DNA of 64,000 bases. Origin: Paenibacillus oryzisoli. GTDB lineage: Bacteria; Bacillota; Bacilli; Paenibacillales; NBRC-103111. The notes beneath the pieces are model-generated. The model did no database searches. It was not told the origin of the DNA and saw nothing but the letters and a program-made list of their open reading frames with translations. Below are positions 52,737-62,619 of the stretch, piece by piece (position 1 is the stretch's first letter; every line of letters starts with the position of its first letter). Where the stretch lies: NCBI RefSeq assembly GCF_001653565.1, contig NZ_LYPB01000063.1, positions 62,001-126,000 of the forward strand, given 5' to 3'. The translations under genes and the position numbers were made by a program.

Positions 52737-54243
52737 TTGGTTTCGGAGACTTATTACGAAAAACGAGGATGTTCGGGTTCCTTCCGAATCCTTCACCTCA
52801 TCTTCACAAGATAAGGAATGGACGCCGGATGAGATTCGTCAGCTGTTTCGAAAATCGGCGGACATTAAAATGGATGAATACCAGTTAGGTAACACAGAGC
52901 ATTTGCAAAACGTATTGCTATTTTACTGCGATGGGTTGACGGACACAAAACCAATCAACGAGTATTTGCTTCCTCGATTAACACAATTAGTTGACAATAA
53001 TTTCAGTATGGAGCTGGATAAAAAATTAAAGCTAAACCGCATTCATCAGAAAGAGGATATCATTGATCGTGTTTTTTCTGGCGAACTTGTTCTATACTTT
53101 GAACAATTGAATGTGATATACACCGTTGATACAGCCGCCCCTCCTCATCGTCAACCCGAAGAATCGAACACTGAGATATCCATTAAAGGACCGAAAGACG
53201 CATTTGTAGAAGAATTGAGCACCAATGTAGCATTAGTTCGCAAACGGCTTCGCAGCAACTCTTTATGCTATGAACAGTTTACTATTGGCAAACGAAGCCG
53301 TAGTAAGGTTGCTCTTCTCTATATTGAGGATATTACACAAACCAGAATCGTGGATGAGGTCAGATCACGCTTGCAGCATATTGAGATAGATTTGCTGTTT
53401 AGCAGCAGCCAGCTGGAAGAAATTCTTTCAGATTCTTCTCGCTCACTATTTCCATTGCTGCATTACAGCACTCGTCCAGATTTCGTAGTGGACAGTCTGG
53501 TTCGCGGCAGGTTCAGCGTAATCGTCGAGGGTGCACCTACCGCCATCATTGGGCCCGCGAACTTAACGCTGCTGCTGAAAACGCCGGAAGACTCCTATAT
53601 TCCATTCTATATGAGCTCGTTCGGACAACTGTTTCGCTTCGCTGGTCTTGTGATCTCCTTGCTGCTTCCCGGTTTTTGGGCTGCGCTTGCATCATTCAAC
53701 CTGGAGCAACTTCCTTATCCTTTCGTGGCCACAATCTCTCTTTCACGTATCGGACTTCCTATGCCTGCTCCGCTGGAAGGATTCTTAATGATAGCTTTGT
53801 TTGAATTGTTCAGGGAGGCTGGTGAGCGTCTGCCCAAAGCGGTTGGGCAGACGGTTGCCGTTGTCGGAGGTATTGTCGTCGGAGATGCGGCGATTCGAGC
53901 CGGCCTTGCGTCCACTACCTTTCTCGTAATTGCCGCGATTACCGCCGTCTCCAGTTTCACTTTGGTCAATCAGTCCCTGGTCGGCACGGTCAGTATCATC
54001 CGACTCTTTGTCCTGCTGTGCGGGTCTACGCTCGGAATTTATGGATTTAATCTGGCAGTCATCGCCATTATCGTGTATCTCGCTTCGCTCAAGTCATTTG
54101 GTGTACCGTATCTTGCGCCATTATCCCCTATTCACTGGAAAGATTTGGTCATGGCTTTGCTCCGTAAGCCCTGGTACATGAAAAACCAAAGAGCCGAAAT
54201 TCTACAAACCAAGGACTCTACCCGACAACAGGAGGAAACCTAA
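52726..54243 (+). CDS. Spore germination receptor subunit A (GerAA/GerKA family)
   Basis: A 505-residue protein overlapping gerAB by 11 bases. It has the GerA-family hydrophilic N-terminal half (to about 280) with LLFYCDGLTDTKPINEYLLP, and a C-terminal membrane half with SLSRIGLPMPAPLEGFLM and LRKPWYMKNQR near the end. These are strong family signatures. It forms the receptor complex with the B and C subunits. Confidence 0.92.
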   Translation: MKSNWFRRLITKNEDVRVPSESFTSSSQDKEWTPDEIRQLFRKSADIKMDEYQLGNTEHLQNVLLFYCDGLTDTKPINEYLLPRLTQLVDNNFSMELDKKLKLNRIHQKEDIIDRVFSGELVLYFEQLNVIYTVDTAAPPHRQPEESNTEISIKGPKDAFVEELSTNVALVRKRLRSNSLCYEQFTIGKRSRSKVALLYIEDITQTRIVDEVRSRLQHIEIDLLFSSSQLEEILSDSSRSLFPLLHYSTRPDFVVDSLVRGRFSVIVEGAPTAIIGPANLTLLLKTPEDSYIPFYMSSFGQLFRFAGLVISLLLPGFWAALASFNLEQLPYPFVATISLSRIGLPMPAPLEGFLMIALFELFREAGERLPKAVGQTVAVVGGIVVGDAAIRAGLASTTFLVIAAITAVSSFTLVNQSLVGTVSIIRLFVLLCGSTLGIYGFNLAVIAIIVYLASLKSFGVPYLAPLSPIHWKDLVMALLRKPWYMKNQRAEILQTKDSTRQQEET

Positions 54244-55376
54244 TGCCTCGCATAGGAAAAATCACTATCCTATGGCTGCTGATGCTGTTGCTGTCAGGGT
54301 GTTGGGATATTAAAGATATACAAGATATGAACTATATCACCGCCATGGGGTTCGACCTTGACAATAACCAGTACCGCGCATATGTGCAAATGATTGACTT
54401 CTCCTCCGTTGCAAAAACGGAGTCGAGCAAACCGGCAAAACCAATACCTGTCTGGGTGGGGATAGGTACAGGGGAGACTCTAATTGGGGCATTTAATGAT
54501 CTTTATAAATCCTCACAAATGCGTACATTATACGGTCAGCTTAACACGATTGTATTAGGTGAAAAACTCATGAAAACTGGTATGAACGATGTTTGGGAGT
54601 TCCTGAGCCGTTATTATGAATTCCGCCACACACCATGGCTGTTTGGAACGAAACAACCCATCGATGATTTGTTTGAGATCAGTCCTTTTTTTAATCTCTC
54701 TCCCATAATGTCCATATTGAATCAGCCTCACGAAGTATACAAACAACAATCTCTCATCGCTCCTTTAACCTTGAGAGAGTTTATTTCAGAGACGAATGAA
54801 CCTAGCAATGCTACATTTCTACCTACATTATCGATCACGGAAGAAAATTGGAAGAGCGAGAATCAGCAAAAACCTTTGCTGAATATAGACGGTGTCTTTG
54901 TATTCCAAGATGAACATTTTCAAAAATGGTACGATTGGAGAAGTGTTCTAGGACTTAGGTGGGTAGAGCCCAAAACCCAACGAAGTCCGCTGCTGATCCG
55001 TGCTGGAGGAAAGCCTCAAGCATCTGTATCCTTGGAAAAGCCACAAATTACAATTACCCCACAGTCCGGAGAGGATCAAGTTATTTTTAACATGGACGTC
55101 AAGCTCTCAGGATATGTCAGCGAACTATTACAGCCGATACCTGAAGCAGATCTGGAGCTTAAAGTCGCGGAAGAAGTTAAGAAACAAATCAATAGTACCT
55201 ACGAAGAAGGGCTTAAAACCGAATTGGATTTGATGCATTTAGAACACACTCTATACCGAAAAAAAAACGAAGAATGGAAAAAGTGGCGCGATCAGGGTGG
55301 CTTAAGACTAACATCGAACTCCCTAAACATTCATGTAGAAGTAAAATTAAACCACTCGGGAAGGGCCAAATATTAA
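54243..55376 (+). CDS. Spore germination receptor lipoprotein subunit C (GerAC family)
   Basis: A 377-residue lipoprotein whose ATG shares one base with the gerAA stop (TAATG). Lipobox LLSGC (about 17-21) followed by WDIKDIQDMNYITAMGFD is the usual GerAC start; ILGEKLMKTG-like and QINSTYEEGLKTELD segments match the family. It ends one base from the stop of the convergent kinase gene, with no terminator between. Confidence 0.92.
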   Translation: MPRIGKITILWLLMLLLSGCWDIKDIQDMNYITAMGFDLDNNQYRAYVQMIDFSSVAKTESSKPAKPIPVWVGIGTGETLIGAFNDLYKSSQMRTLYGQLNTIVLGEKLMKTGMNDVWEFLSRYYEFRHTPWLFGTKQPIDDLFEISPFFNLSPIMSILNQPHEVYKQQSLIAPLTLREFISETNEPSNATFLPTLSITEENWKSENQQKPLLNIDGVFVFQDEHFQKWYDWRSVLGLRWVEPKTQRSPLLIRAGGKPQASVSLEKPQITITPQSGEDQVIFNMDVKLSGYVSELLQPIPEADLELKVAEEVKKQINSTYEEGLKTELDLMHLEHTLYRKKNEEWKKWRDQGGLRLTSNSLNIHVEVKLNHSGRAKY

Positions 55377-55377
55377 G

Positions 55378-57645
55378 TCATTTGGGCAGCTCTATCTCAA
55401 TACAAGTTCCTTCGCCAAGTTTACTTTTAATCGCGAAGGTTCCTTTATGATTATTGATAATTCTGCGTGTGACCATCAAGCCTAAACCGTTCCCGTTTTC
55501 TTTGTTTGTATAGAAGGGCTCCCCCACTTGGCACAACTCCTCTTCCGATAAACCAAATCCTTGATCAAGGATGTGAATTAGGACAAAACTCGGACTCGAG
55601 CTGTCTAGCTCAATTTTAATTGTACCGCCACCTGGCATGGCTTCCATCGCATTTTTCATCACATTAATAAACACCTGCTTCAACTGATTACGATCACATA
55701 GGATGTATGGATCATTGACGGAATCAAGGTGCATCTCAATTTCCACATTGTCCAAGCTTGCTTGTGACTCAAGCAGTTTGCCAACATGAAGTAAAATCTC
55801 ACGAATATCTGCTCGCTGAAATTGCACTGCCTGTGGCTTGGCTAGCACCAGAAATTCACTGACAATAAAATTAATCCGGTCTAATTCGGAGAGAATAAGG
55901 TCCAGCTGGCTTTCCTTAATGACAACGTTTGATTTTTGCAGTTGAACAAAGCCTTTGATGGTAGTCAGTGGATTTCGAATTTCATGTGCGACACCTGCAG
56001 CCAGTTGTCCAATGACATTTAGCTTCTCCGATCTCCTAAGTACATCCTCGGCTTCTTTGCGAGCTGTAATATTTCTAGTGATTGAAGCAATCGCCACAAT
56101 TTGCCCATTTTCGTCCCATATGGTTGAAATCGTGATACTAACATCAATAATACGGCCATCTTTCGTATAGCGTATTGTTTCATAATCCGCTACCGCCTCG
56201 TTTCGAAGTATGCGCGCGATTATTTCTTGGTAATCAGCCAGACATTCCGGCGGAATATTTTCCATTTTTTTACCATATAGTTCCTCAGGCGCCCAACCAA
56301 AGATACGCTCGAAAGCCTGATTCAATTGTGTAACATTACCTTCTAAATCGGTTACATGAATCGCATCAGAAGTATGATTGACAAAAGACTCCAGATAACC
56401 TTTGGTATGGCGAAGCTCATCGGCTACCTCATGAAGCTGTTTTGTGTAATCTGATAAGTTGCTAGTCATCAAATTTACTTGGAATGCGAGGTGACCGAGC
56501 TCGTCTTTCCCATTGTACTTTATTATGCCTTCGAACTTTCCTTTTGCGACTTGGTTAACTACGGATAGAATTTGACGAATGGGTCGAATCAGTAATCCAG
56601 ACAATAGATAACCGGTAACCATAGTCAATATTAGGAGACTCAGTGAGATGATGACGAGTTTAATAAGCTGATATCGCAAGATGTCTTGGAGCGCTTTTGC
56701 ATTAAAAATAATACGAATGACAAATGGCTTAGCCGTGTTCAGAATGGGGATAAGACTTTGAATAACGGGCTGATTCATGATCCGAATCTCGGTCGTTACA
56801 GTCTTTTTAGTTGTAAGCGCATCTTGTATAAGAGTGACATCATTCGTTTCGTCCGTATACTTATAGGTTCCAAAAATAATATCCCTTACATCCAAATTAA
56901 ACACAGGCTGCCCTTTTTTTATTTTTATAATCGGCATTTTCCCAAAAAACTGCGGATCAATCCCGGTTACTTCGAGGATATTGCTGTTTTTCAATAGCAT
57001 GTTAGTAATGACAGCATCTGTTCCTGTCGTTTTCTGGAAATCGAGAATATTTTGGGCATTTACATAAGGATTAATCATATAGTTCGTTGTTCCATCATAG
57101 TAATTCCCCCACTTATTAACGATATTAGGGGAGGATGTCGCATAATTAATTGGGCCAGACCAGTAATTATTTAACTTTTGACCTTGTGGGATGGATACTT
57201 GATGAAAATCAAAAAGCTGGTTAAAAGCCGTGTACCAGTAGTCCCATGTTTTTGAACTAAGATTAATTTCTTGCGGATCGCTTGAACGCAAAGCCACAAT
57301 ATCATTGTCCAATCGTTTCCAAAGTGTAATATGATCTACGCCAAGTTTGGCGCTAAGCTGGATGAGTTGCTCGTTCGTTACGTTTTCAATGTCGGGATCT
57401 AATTCGTGTTCAGCAAAAATAGCAACAGAACGCAGCCTCTCGCCAATTGCATCCTCGATATACTGACGTGCCTGCTGTGACACTTCAACCGTTGCACTAA
57501 TCTGTTCAGCCATTGTAATCATCTGCTGTTCGGCTGCTTTCTTCAAACCCTCTTTCGTGCTGATGTAATAAATAGACATATTGAGAAGAAGAATGAAAGC
57601 GACCAATACAGAAATCCAGAACGTTAGCTTCACTTTAATGGACAT
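55378..57645 (-). CDS. PAS sensor histidine kinase, sporulation-kinase-like
   Basis: A 755-residue membrane kinase. ATG 57645 (MSIKVKLTFWISV) follows TGGAGGAAATC; the frame's 57693 start has none. Helices at about 9-28 and 322-345 flank a large extracellular domain of some 295 residues. HAMP (345-400), PAS (about 425-535, with GYLESFVNHTSDAIHVTDL before it), HisKA with AAGVAHEIRNPLTTIKGF, and ATPase boxes NVMKNAMEAMPGG, DQGFGL and NGNGLGL follow. No response regulator is nearby. The orphan state and the KinB/KinE-like core suggest input to the Spo0 phosphorelay, though this is inference. Confidence 0.88.
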   Translation of the reverse strand: MSIKVKLTFWISVLVAFILLLNMSIYYISTKEGLKKAAEQQMITMAEQISATVEVSQQARQYIEDAIGERLRSVAIFAEHELDPDIENVTNEQLIQLSAKLGVDHITLWKRLDNDIVALRSSDPQEINLSSKTWDYWYTAFNQLFDFHQVSIPQGQKLNNYWSGPINYATSSPNIVNKWGNYYDGTTNYMINPYVNAQNILDFQKTTGTDAVITNMLLKNSNILEVTGIDPQFFGKMPIIKIKKGQPVFNLDVRDIIFGTYKYTDETNDVTLIQDALTTKKTVTTEIRIMNQPVIQSLIPILNTAKPFVIRIIFNAKALQDILRYQLIKLVIISLSLLILTMVTGYLLSGLLIRPIRQILSVVNQVAKGKFEGIIKYNGKDELGHLAFQVNLMTSNLSDYTKQLHEVADELRHTKGYLESFVNHTSDAIHVTDLEGNVTQLNQAFERIFGWAPEELYGKKMENIPPECLADYQEIIARILRNEAVADYETIRYTKDGRIIDVSITISTIWDENGQIVAIASITRNITARKEAEDVLRRSEKLNVIGQLAAGVAHEIRNPLTTIKGFVQLQKSNVVIKESQLDLILSELDRINFIVSEFLVLAKPQAVQFQRADIREILLHVGKLLESQASLDNVEIEMHLDSVNDPYILCDRNQLKQVFINVMKNAMEAMPGGGTIKIELDSSSPSFVLIHILDQGFGLSEEELCQVGEPFYTNKENGNGLGLMVTRRIINNHKGTFAIKSKLGEGTCIEIELPK

Positions 57646-57717
57646 GATTTCCTCCAGTATGTCTATGATGTTCGCGTAATTGCTAGTTAACAATGTCTTC
57701 GCTATGCATGCATCTTC

Positions 57718-58908
57718 CTAATTGAAATGAAAAAAATCTGCTGAATAGACACATTTCCCATTTACAAACGTTTTTATGATAAAAGGATATCCGTCAAAAA
57801 TTTTCACAAGAAGCAAATCTGCTTCTTTTCCGCATTCTATAGAACCCAGCTCTTTATCGATTCCCATCGCCTTGGCAGGATTTAGGCTCGCCATATTTAC
57901 TGCTTTTGGCAAACTAACGGTATTTTCATTTACCAATTTAAAAACTGCATGTAACAAGGAAGATGGTAGGTAATCAGAACAAATGATATCTACAAGTCCT
58001 AATTTTATAGCATCGGATGCTCTTAAATTATTATCGTGTGATACTCCTCGAACCACATTCGGCGCACCAACGCAAACTAAGAGATTGCTCCTCTTGGCAT
58101 ATTCAGCAGTTTCAATATTTAGAGGGAATTCACTAACGGTTACTCCATATGTAAGTGCCTCATCAATTTTTTCAATAGAATCATCATCATGAGAAGCAAT
58201 TGAGATCCCTTGACTGAGTGCTAAATGGGCTAACGCTCTAACCTTGTCCCAATCAATGCTTTCTTGTGTCTTGATTGCATTCTCTGTTATTTTTTTAACC
58301 TCATCTTTATCTACACCTTGATTCTTCATGACATATGCCTCGAATGACCCAGGCTTCTTGTATTGACCTTGGCCTGGGGCGTGATTCATAAAAGACAAAT
58401 AGTCGACTATTCCACTTTGTATTAATTCGTTGGCTAGTTCAATGCCTGCGAGATGTATAAGTTCATAGCGAAGATGTACGCGATGTCTGATCATTGACCT
58501 TTGATTGCGATAATTTATTAAATTTTCGAGTAAATTAACTAATAGATTATCTCCCCGCAAACTCAACCCAACTCCCAAGGAAACGGACTGATACATCGTA
58601 GTAATACCGTTCCCTGCAAGTTTCTTATCTAGCTCATATATGGCTAAATCCATTGGATATAATGTATTAGGTCTTGGTTGAACTTCTTTTTCGATTGCAT
58701 CACAATGTATATCAATCAAACCTGGCAATACATACATATCTGTAGCATCGATTACCTCGTGTTTATCGTCTATCAATTCACGAGATACTTCTTCCCCATA
58801 TATGCCTTGAATTTTCCCTTCACTTATGTAGATGTTTCCCCTTTTAACCTCATCAGGAAACACAATTGATGCATTCAATATCCATTTGCCGTACCCCTGT
58901 TCAACCAT
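57718..58908 (-). CDS. PhnM-like amidohydrolase
   Basis: A 396-residue metal-dependent hydrolase. ATG 58908 (MVEQGYGKWILNAS) follows CGGAGGTTTGAA; the upstream frame to 58962 lacks a site. IDIHCDAIEKEVQPRPNTL and NHAPGQGQYK match alpha-D-ribose 1-methylphosphonate 5-triphosphate diphosphatase (PhnM), and SHDDDSIEK and ICSDYLPSSLL are the later metal and active-site strands. No other C-P lyase gene (phnGHIJKL) is present, so it may act on another substrate. It has its own sigma-A-type promoter and no obvious partner gene. Confidence 0.8.
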   Translation of the reverse strand: MVEQGYGKWILNASIVFPDEVKRGNIYISEGKIQGIYGEEVSRELIDDKHEVIDATDMYVLPGLIDIHCDAIEKEVQPRPNTLYPMDLAIYELDKKLAGNGITTMYQSVSLGVGLSLRGDNLLVNLLENLINYRNQRSMIRHRVHLRYELIHLAGIELANELIQSGIVDYLSFMNHAPGQGQYKKPGSFEAYVMKNQGVDKDEVKKITENAIKTQESIDWDKVRALAHLALSQGISIASHDDDSIEKIDEALTYGVTVSEFPLNIETAEYAKRSNLLVCVGAPNVVRGVSHDNNLRASDAIKLGLVDIICSDYLPSSLLHAVFKLVNENTVSLPKAVNMASLNPAKAMGIDKELGSIECGKEADLLLVKIFDGYPFIIKTFVNGKCVYSADFFHFN

Positions 58909-58991
58909 TTCAAACCTCCGATTAATAAGCATTTTATGAATAGATTTTTCAAATACAAGCAATTCGCCGCATCATCGATCCGTTACAATTG

Positions 58992-59020
58992 ATAATATAA
59001 TAACCCGTATAATTACTCAA
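58992..59020 (-). promoter_or_regulatory. Promoter of the PhnM-like gene
   Basis: On the minus strand TTGAGT (59020-59015), a 17-base spacer and TATTAT (58997-58992), followed by a leader of about 77 bases. Confidence 0.6.
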
Positions 59021-59075
59021 TGGTCATCCCCTTATTACCCTGTCGGATCCGAAATTTTTTTGTACTTCTGCGCGT

Positions 59076-59100
59076 AAAAAAAGCCGCATTCTATGCGACT
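59076..59100 (-). terminator. Rho-independent terminator of the esterase-fusion gene
   Basis: On the minus strand AGTCGCAT, loop AGA, ATGCGGCT with one mismatch, then TTTTTT. It lies 115 bases after the stop at 59215 and shields the PhnM-like gene. Confidence 0.8.
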
Positions 59101-59214
59101 TTGAAAGTACTCATATGTTTGCCCTGTGACAAGTTAGGTGCGCAAAATGGACGGGATGCGTCGGTTCAGCATACTTTCGAATATTTATCGACCCCGGCAA
59201 TCTTTTTACCCACT

Positions 59215-60897
59215 TCAGATCGAGATGTGTAGATTCTCAATAAAATCGATGATTGGTTCAGGATTCTCCAAGCTGTGCGGATGATGGCCGATCCCTTGCT
59301 TCATAATAGTGATGATTGTTCCGCCGAGATTACGATAGAGCTGATCCAGCTTTGTGCCATTTTCCGAGAATGGGACGACATCATCTACATCGCCAGCAAC
59401 CTGAATGATGGGAATTCCTGCTTTCACAAGCTTCTCCACGCTGCAGGAAGGAAAGATTTCGTAAGTTGCAGCCTTTTCCTCGGTTAAATTGAAGATTGCC
59501 AAGCACTCAGCCCAACTGACTGGGTCACCACAACCTTCTCCTTTGCCACCCGGCCAGCTGCGAATATCTAATACTGGCGCATCGAGATACAGGGCAGTCA
59601 CATGCTCAGAGTATGCGGCTGCATAGCGTACTGCATACAGCCCTCCACGGCTGAAGCCGAACAACACTGGCTTAGCAGCCAAGTTGAAATGCTCCATTAC
59701 GCTTACACGGAATGAATCCATATGGTTGAGAGCGTAGTCGCAACCGTACATATGACTTAGCCGACAATATGCGATATGCCAGCCTCTCTCTACCAGCGCG
59801 AGATCCGCGTTTGCAAAACAATCAAAAAACTCCGTTCTCCATATCCAAGGTCGTCCGGGTGCCGCAGCCTTAGGTGCAACAACGATCGCTTCTCGCCCTC
59901 TTACATAGAAGTCCGTACGGACATAACCGTTCCAATCACTTTCTCTCATATCATACGGCACATACAAGCTATCTACATTATACCTAGTCACTTCGACGAT
60001 TTGACTGCGAAGCGAATCCGCCTGCTCAATCGCTTCATTCAGCGGGAGTGCATCAGCTTTGTCAGGGTTCGAGTGACCGACATGTTCCTTCCATCCCGCG
60101 CTAAGCAACCGATGGCGCTTTAGTACATGCTCAAACCACGGAATACTGGCCGGAGTATTCACAAACTCGGGGGTACGCTCAAGCGTTACATTGAACATTC
60201 GACTCAGTAGAGTCCTAGCCATGACCCAGTGCCCGGAGGCGGCGGGATGTATGCCATCCCCGCTCACAAACTCAGGATTGTAAGTACGAAGTATCTCCCA
60301 CTCCTTCATTAGAGGATCGTAGATATTGATTGCGGCATCTACCTCGCCATTATTGCCTAAGGTCATTATCCAATTAGCGTATTGGCGTAATATCTCGTTA
60401 TAGCAGGGATACGGGTATTTCCAGCTATAGGAATCAGTAGCCGAATCAGTAAAATTCATCTGTCTCAATTTGGCTTCGTGGTCATAAGGTGGCGGGGTCA
60501 TCACAATTACTTTCTCTGCCATTTGCCGCGCCAGTCGAACGGCCGCTAGCATTCCATCTTTATAAGCTTGGAACCGCTCCTCGGAGAAAGGCTGATAGAT
60601 GCCGTCGTTCATACCATAACACAATACCACCCAATCGGGTTTACTCTCACGAAGTGCTTCATTTATACGACTATGCAAGCATGGGCGGGGCCAAGGATGC
60701 TCGGCTTCGGTTAATCCTGATACCGTCTCACTGCTCACTCCTAAATTGATGAACATTAACTCAAGCTCTGGTTGATGCTGCATGAAATAACCATCCATAA
60801 ATGCAATATATAGGCCGTTATCTGTAATGCTGTCTCCCAAAAACACGATCCTTTTTGTATGCGGAATTTGGCTATCTTTTTGAAGTAAAGTCTTCAA
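59215..60897 (-). CDS. Two-domain esterase: SGNH hydrolase fused to alpha/beta hydrolase
   Basis: A 560-residue cytoplasmic protein. The N-terminal half (1-235) is an SGNH/GDSL esterase with GDSITD (catalytic Ser about 23), NLG, YGMND and DGIHP (catalytic Asp/His). After a linker, the C-terminal half (about 330-560) is an alpha/beta hydrolase with nucleophile elbow GFSRGG (Ser about 412), Asp in AGDVDDVVP and His in GIGHHPH. Both triads look complete, so the protein may remove two kinds of ester, such as acetyl groups, from one sugar. Translation starts at TTG 60897 after GGAGGCGTAACTAAAG. It is third in line after an SGNH esterase and a GH29 gene but separated by a 394-base gap. Confidence 0.85.
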   Translation of the reverse strand: MKTLLQKDSQIPHTKRIVFLGDSITDNGLYIAFMDGYFMQHQPELELMFINLGVSSETVSGLTEAEHPWPRPCLHSRINEALRESKPDWVVLCYGMNDGIYQPFSEERFQAYKDGMLAAVRLARQMAEKVIVMTPPPYDHEAKLRQMNFTDSATDSYSWKYPYPCYNEILRQYANWIMTLGNNGEVDAAINIYDPLMKEWEILRTYNPEFVSGDGIHPAASGHWVMARTLLSRMFNVTLERTPEFVNTPASIPWFEHVLKRHRLLSAGWKEHVGHSNPDKADALPLNEAIEQADSLRSQIVEVTRYNVDSLYVPYDMRESDWNGYVRTDFYVRGREAIVVAPKAAAPGRPWIWRTEFFDCFANADLALVERGWHIAYCRLSHMYGCDYALNHMDSFRVSVMEHFNLAAKPVLFGFSRGGLYAVRYAAAYSEHVTALYLDAPVLDIRSWPGGKGEGCGDPVSWAECLAIFNLTEEKAATYEIFPSCSVEKLVKAGIPIIQVAGDVDDVVPFSENGTKLDQLYRNLGGTIITIMKQGIGHHPHSLENPEPIIDFIENLHISI

Positions 60898-61291
60898 CTT
60901 TAGTTACGCCTCCTCATTTAATCCTATGGGTGTAAGATTACATGTGCTTAAATTTATTTGATCGCGGATGTTACGAAGCAATAGATATCCATATAGTAAC
61001 TGAACTGAATTTTTATCGAAAGGGGGCATTTATAAGTCATTGGTGAGTCTTCTTAATGAGTTTAAGTCTTCTTCGCATTAATTATATGGCAACTCTAAAA
61101 TCGCAGAAAGCAAAAAGCCGGCCGGGCCTTTGCGTTAATTGATAAATGGATTTTTAGAACCCCAAACAGTAGCAACCGAGGAAGACAAATCTGTCCGCGA
61201 CTGCTACTGCTGTTTAGATCCACATGAATGATGGGATGGATAATATCGGTAAATATATACTTCATATCTTAATATAGGCGATTGGACTGGT
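60898..61291 (-). other. 394-base gap between GH29 and esterase-fusion genes
   Basis: It contains two hairpins downstream of the GH29 stop: AACAGTAGCA pairing near 61165 with TGCTACTG near 61201, with an imperfect middle, and a GC-rich one at 61110-61133. A separate promoter for the fusion gene must lie below 61100 if these terminate, but no clear -35/-10 pair was found. No small gene is credible. Confidence 0.4.
61110..61133 (-). terminator. Terminator-like hairpin downstream of GH29
   Basis: On the minus strand GCAAAGGCC, loop CGGCC, then GGCTTTTTGC with one bulge, so the T-run is partly in the stem and continues TTTCTG. Confidence 0.4.
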
Positions 61292-62560
61292 CTACAATCT
61301 GTTTTCGATCTGTCTGTGGCTCTCCATACTATCCATAACATCGTCCAGATCATCGAATACAAGCTTAATGACCATAACCTGCGAGACGAATTCATTAACC
61401 GGAATGTCAGATAAGTGCAAATAATCCTTCTCATTGGCCAATGTGGGCATCTTCTCTACGACTGCCTTAACTACGCTTCCATTATTTAGCAAGATTGCGC
61501 TATGGGGCATGACCGAGACAGGATTCAGAATGATGCCAGAGCTCTGGGGTGTCGGTACCAGATGGACATACAGCGTGCTTCCTTTGCGGGTAAACATCAA
61601 ATCGTTTCTTCCGAATACGGCCGAGATCGGCTCCGCCCCTTCATATGCCTCTTTCACCGACTGATACCACAGTCCAACTTCCCAGACAATGTGAGCTCCA
61701 ATATCAGGAATCGTGCCATCGGCTTTCGGTCCGACGTTGAGCACGTAATTGCCGCCCATCGCCATAATCTTGGCAATGCTCTGCGTCAGGAACTGCTGCG
61801 AATAATAATCCTCGGTCTTCCGGTATCCCCAGCTTTGCCTGCCGATCGATTGGACAGCCTCCGTTGGCTTATCAAATTTCCACCCTTCCGGAACATGGCG
61901 CTCCGGCGTGGAATAGTCGCCTTCGTCAAAGCCTCTGTCGTTAATCAAGATGCCGGGCTGCAAGCGACGGATAATGGCGTTGAGCGACGGATCGTGAATT
62001 CTCGGCGGGATGTCCCAGAAGAAGCTGAAGATTTTACCGTAATTCGTGCATAGCTCCGTGATCTGATTTTTGACAAAATCAATATACCGGTCCATATCCG
62101 GCTCGTCTTCCGGCACGGGCGGCACTTGGTGGGAGCTTAGCGGGTTGTAGCTGTTAGGGTGATGCCAATCTGGAATCGAATAGTATAAGCTAAGTCCCAT
62201 CCCCCTTCGCTCGCAAGCATCCGCTAACATAGCAAGCGTATCTCGTCCGTAAGGTGTATTGGTAATTTTGAAGTCCGTGTATTCCGTATCCCACAAGCAG
62301 AACCCGTCATGATGCTTGGTCGTGAAGCAAATGTATTTCATCCCGGCTTGCTCCGCCAAGTCGATCCACTTGTCTGGATCGAAGCGCTGCGGATCGAACT
62401 GCCCTTGCAGCGCTTGGTATTGCCGCTTATCCATCCCTTGCCGCATCTGAATCTGTTCATGCCAGCCGGGAATTGCGTATAATCCCCAGTGAATGAACAA
62501 ACCGAATCTTCGTTCACCGAATCCCAGACTAGCATCGCTTGCTTGCGCTTGTTGTTCCAT
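61292..62560 (-). CDS. GH29 alpha-L-fucosidase-like enzyme
   Basis: A 422-residue protein without signal peptide. FGLFIHWGLYAIPGWHEQI and YICFTTKHHDGFCLWDTEYT are GH29 hallmarks; the latter carries fucose-binding His residues. The nucleophile is probably the Asp in FFWDIPP (about 180). The C-terminal sandwich seen in longer GH29 enzymes is reduced. It probably removes fucose from imported oligosaccharides in the cytoplasm. CTGGAGG precedes the ATG; 59 bases separate it from the upstream SGNH esterase gene, so the two are likely co-transcribed. Acetylated fucose in plant pectins would explain the esterase partners, as an inference. Confidence 0.87.
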   Translation of the reverse strand: MEQQAQASDASLGFGERRFGLFIHWGLYAIPGWHEQIQMRQGMDKRQYQALQGQFDPQRFDPDKWIDLAEQAGMKYICFTTKHHDGFCLWDTEYTDFKITNTPYGRDTLAMLADACERRGMGLSLYYSIPDWHHPNSYNPLSSHQVPPVPEDEPDMDRYIDFVKNQITELCTNYGKIFSFFWDIPPRIHDPSLNAIIRRLQPGILINDRGFDEGDYSTPERHVPEGWKFDKPTEAVQSIGRQSWGYRKTEDYYSQQFLTQSIAKIMAMGGNYVLNVGPKADGTIPDIGAHIVWEVGLWYQSVKEAYEGAEPISAVFGRNDLMFTRKGSTLYVHLVPTPQSSGIILNPVSVMPHSAILLNNGSVVKAVVEKMPTLANEKDYLHLSDIPVNEFVSQVMVIKLVFDDLDDVMDSMESHRQIENRL

Positions 62561-62619
62561 TCTTTTGTACCTCCAGCGGATGATTATGAGGCGTCGATTA
62601 ATTGGGGATTTCTATCCCT

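Noticed and set aside
57718-58908. A phosphonate (C-P lyase) operon
   Set aside because: Only a PhnM-like gene is present; the neighbours are a kinase and an esterase.
61265-61285. AATATAGGCGATTGG on the plus strand, resembling the shared TATAGAC motif
   Set aside because: It points away from any gene start, lies just after the GH29 stop and matches only the core. Treated as chance.
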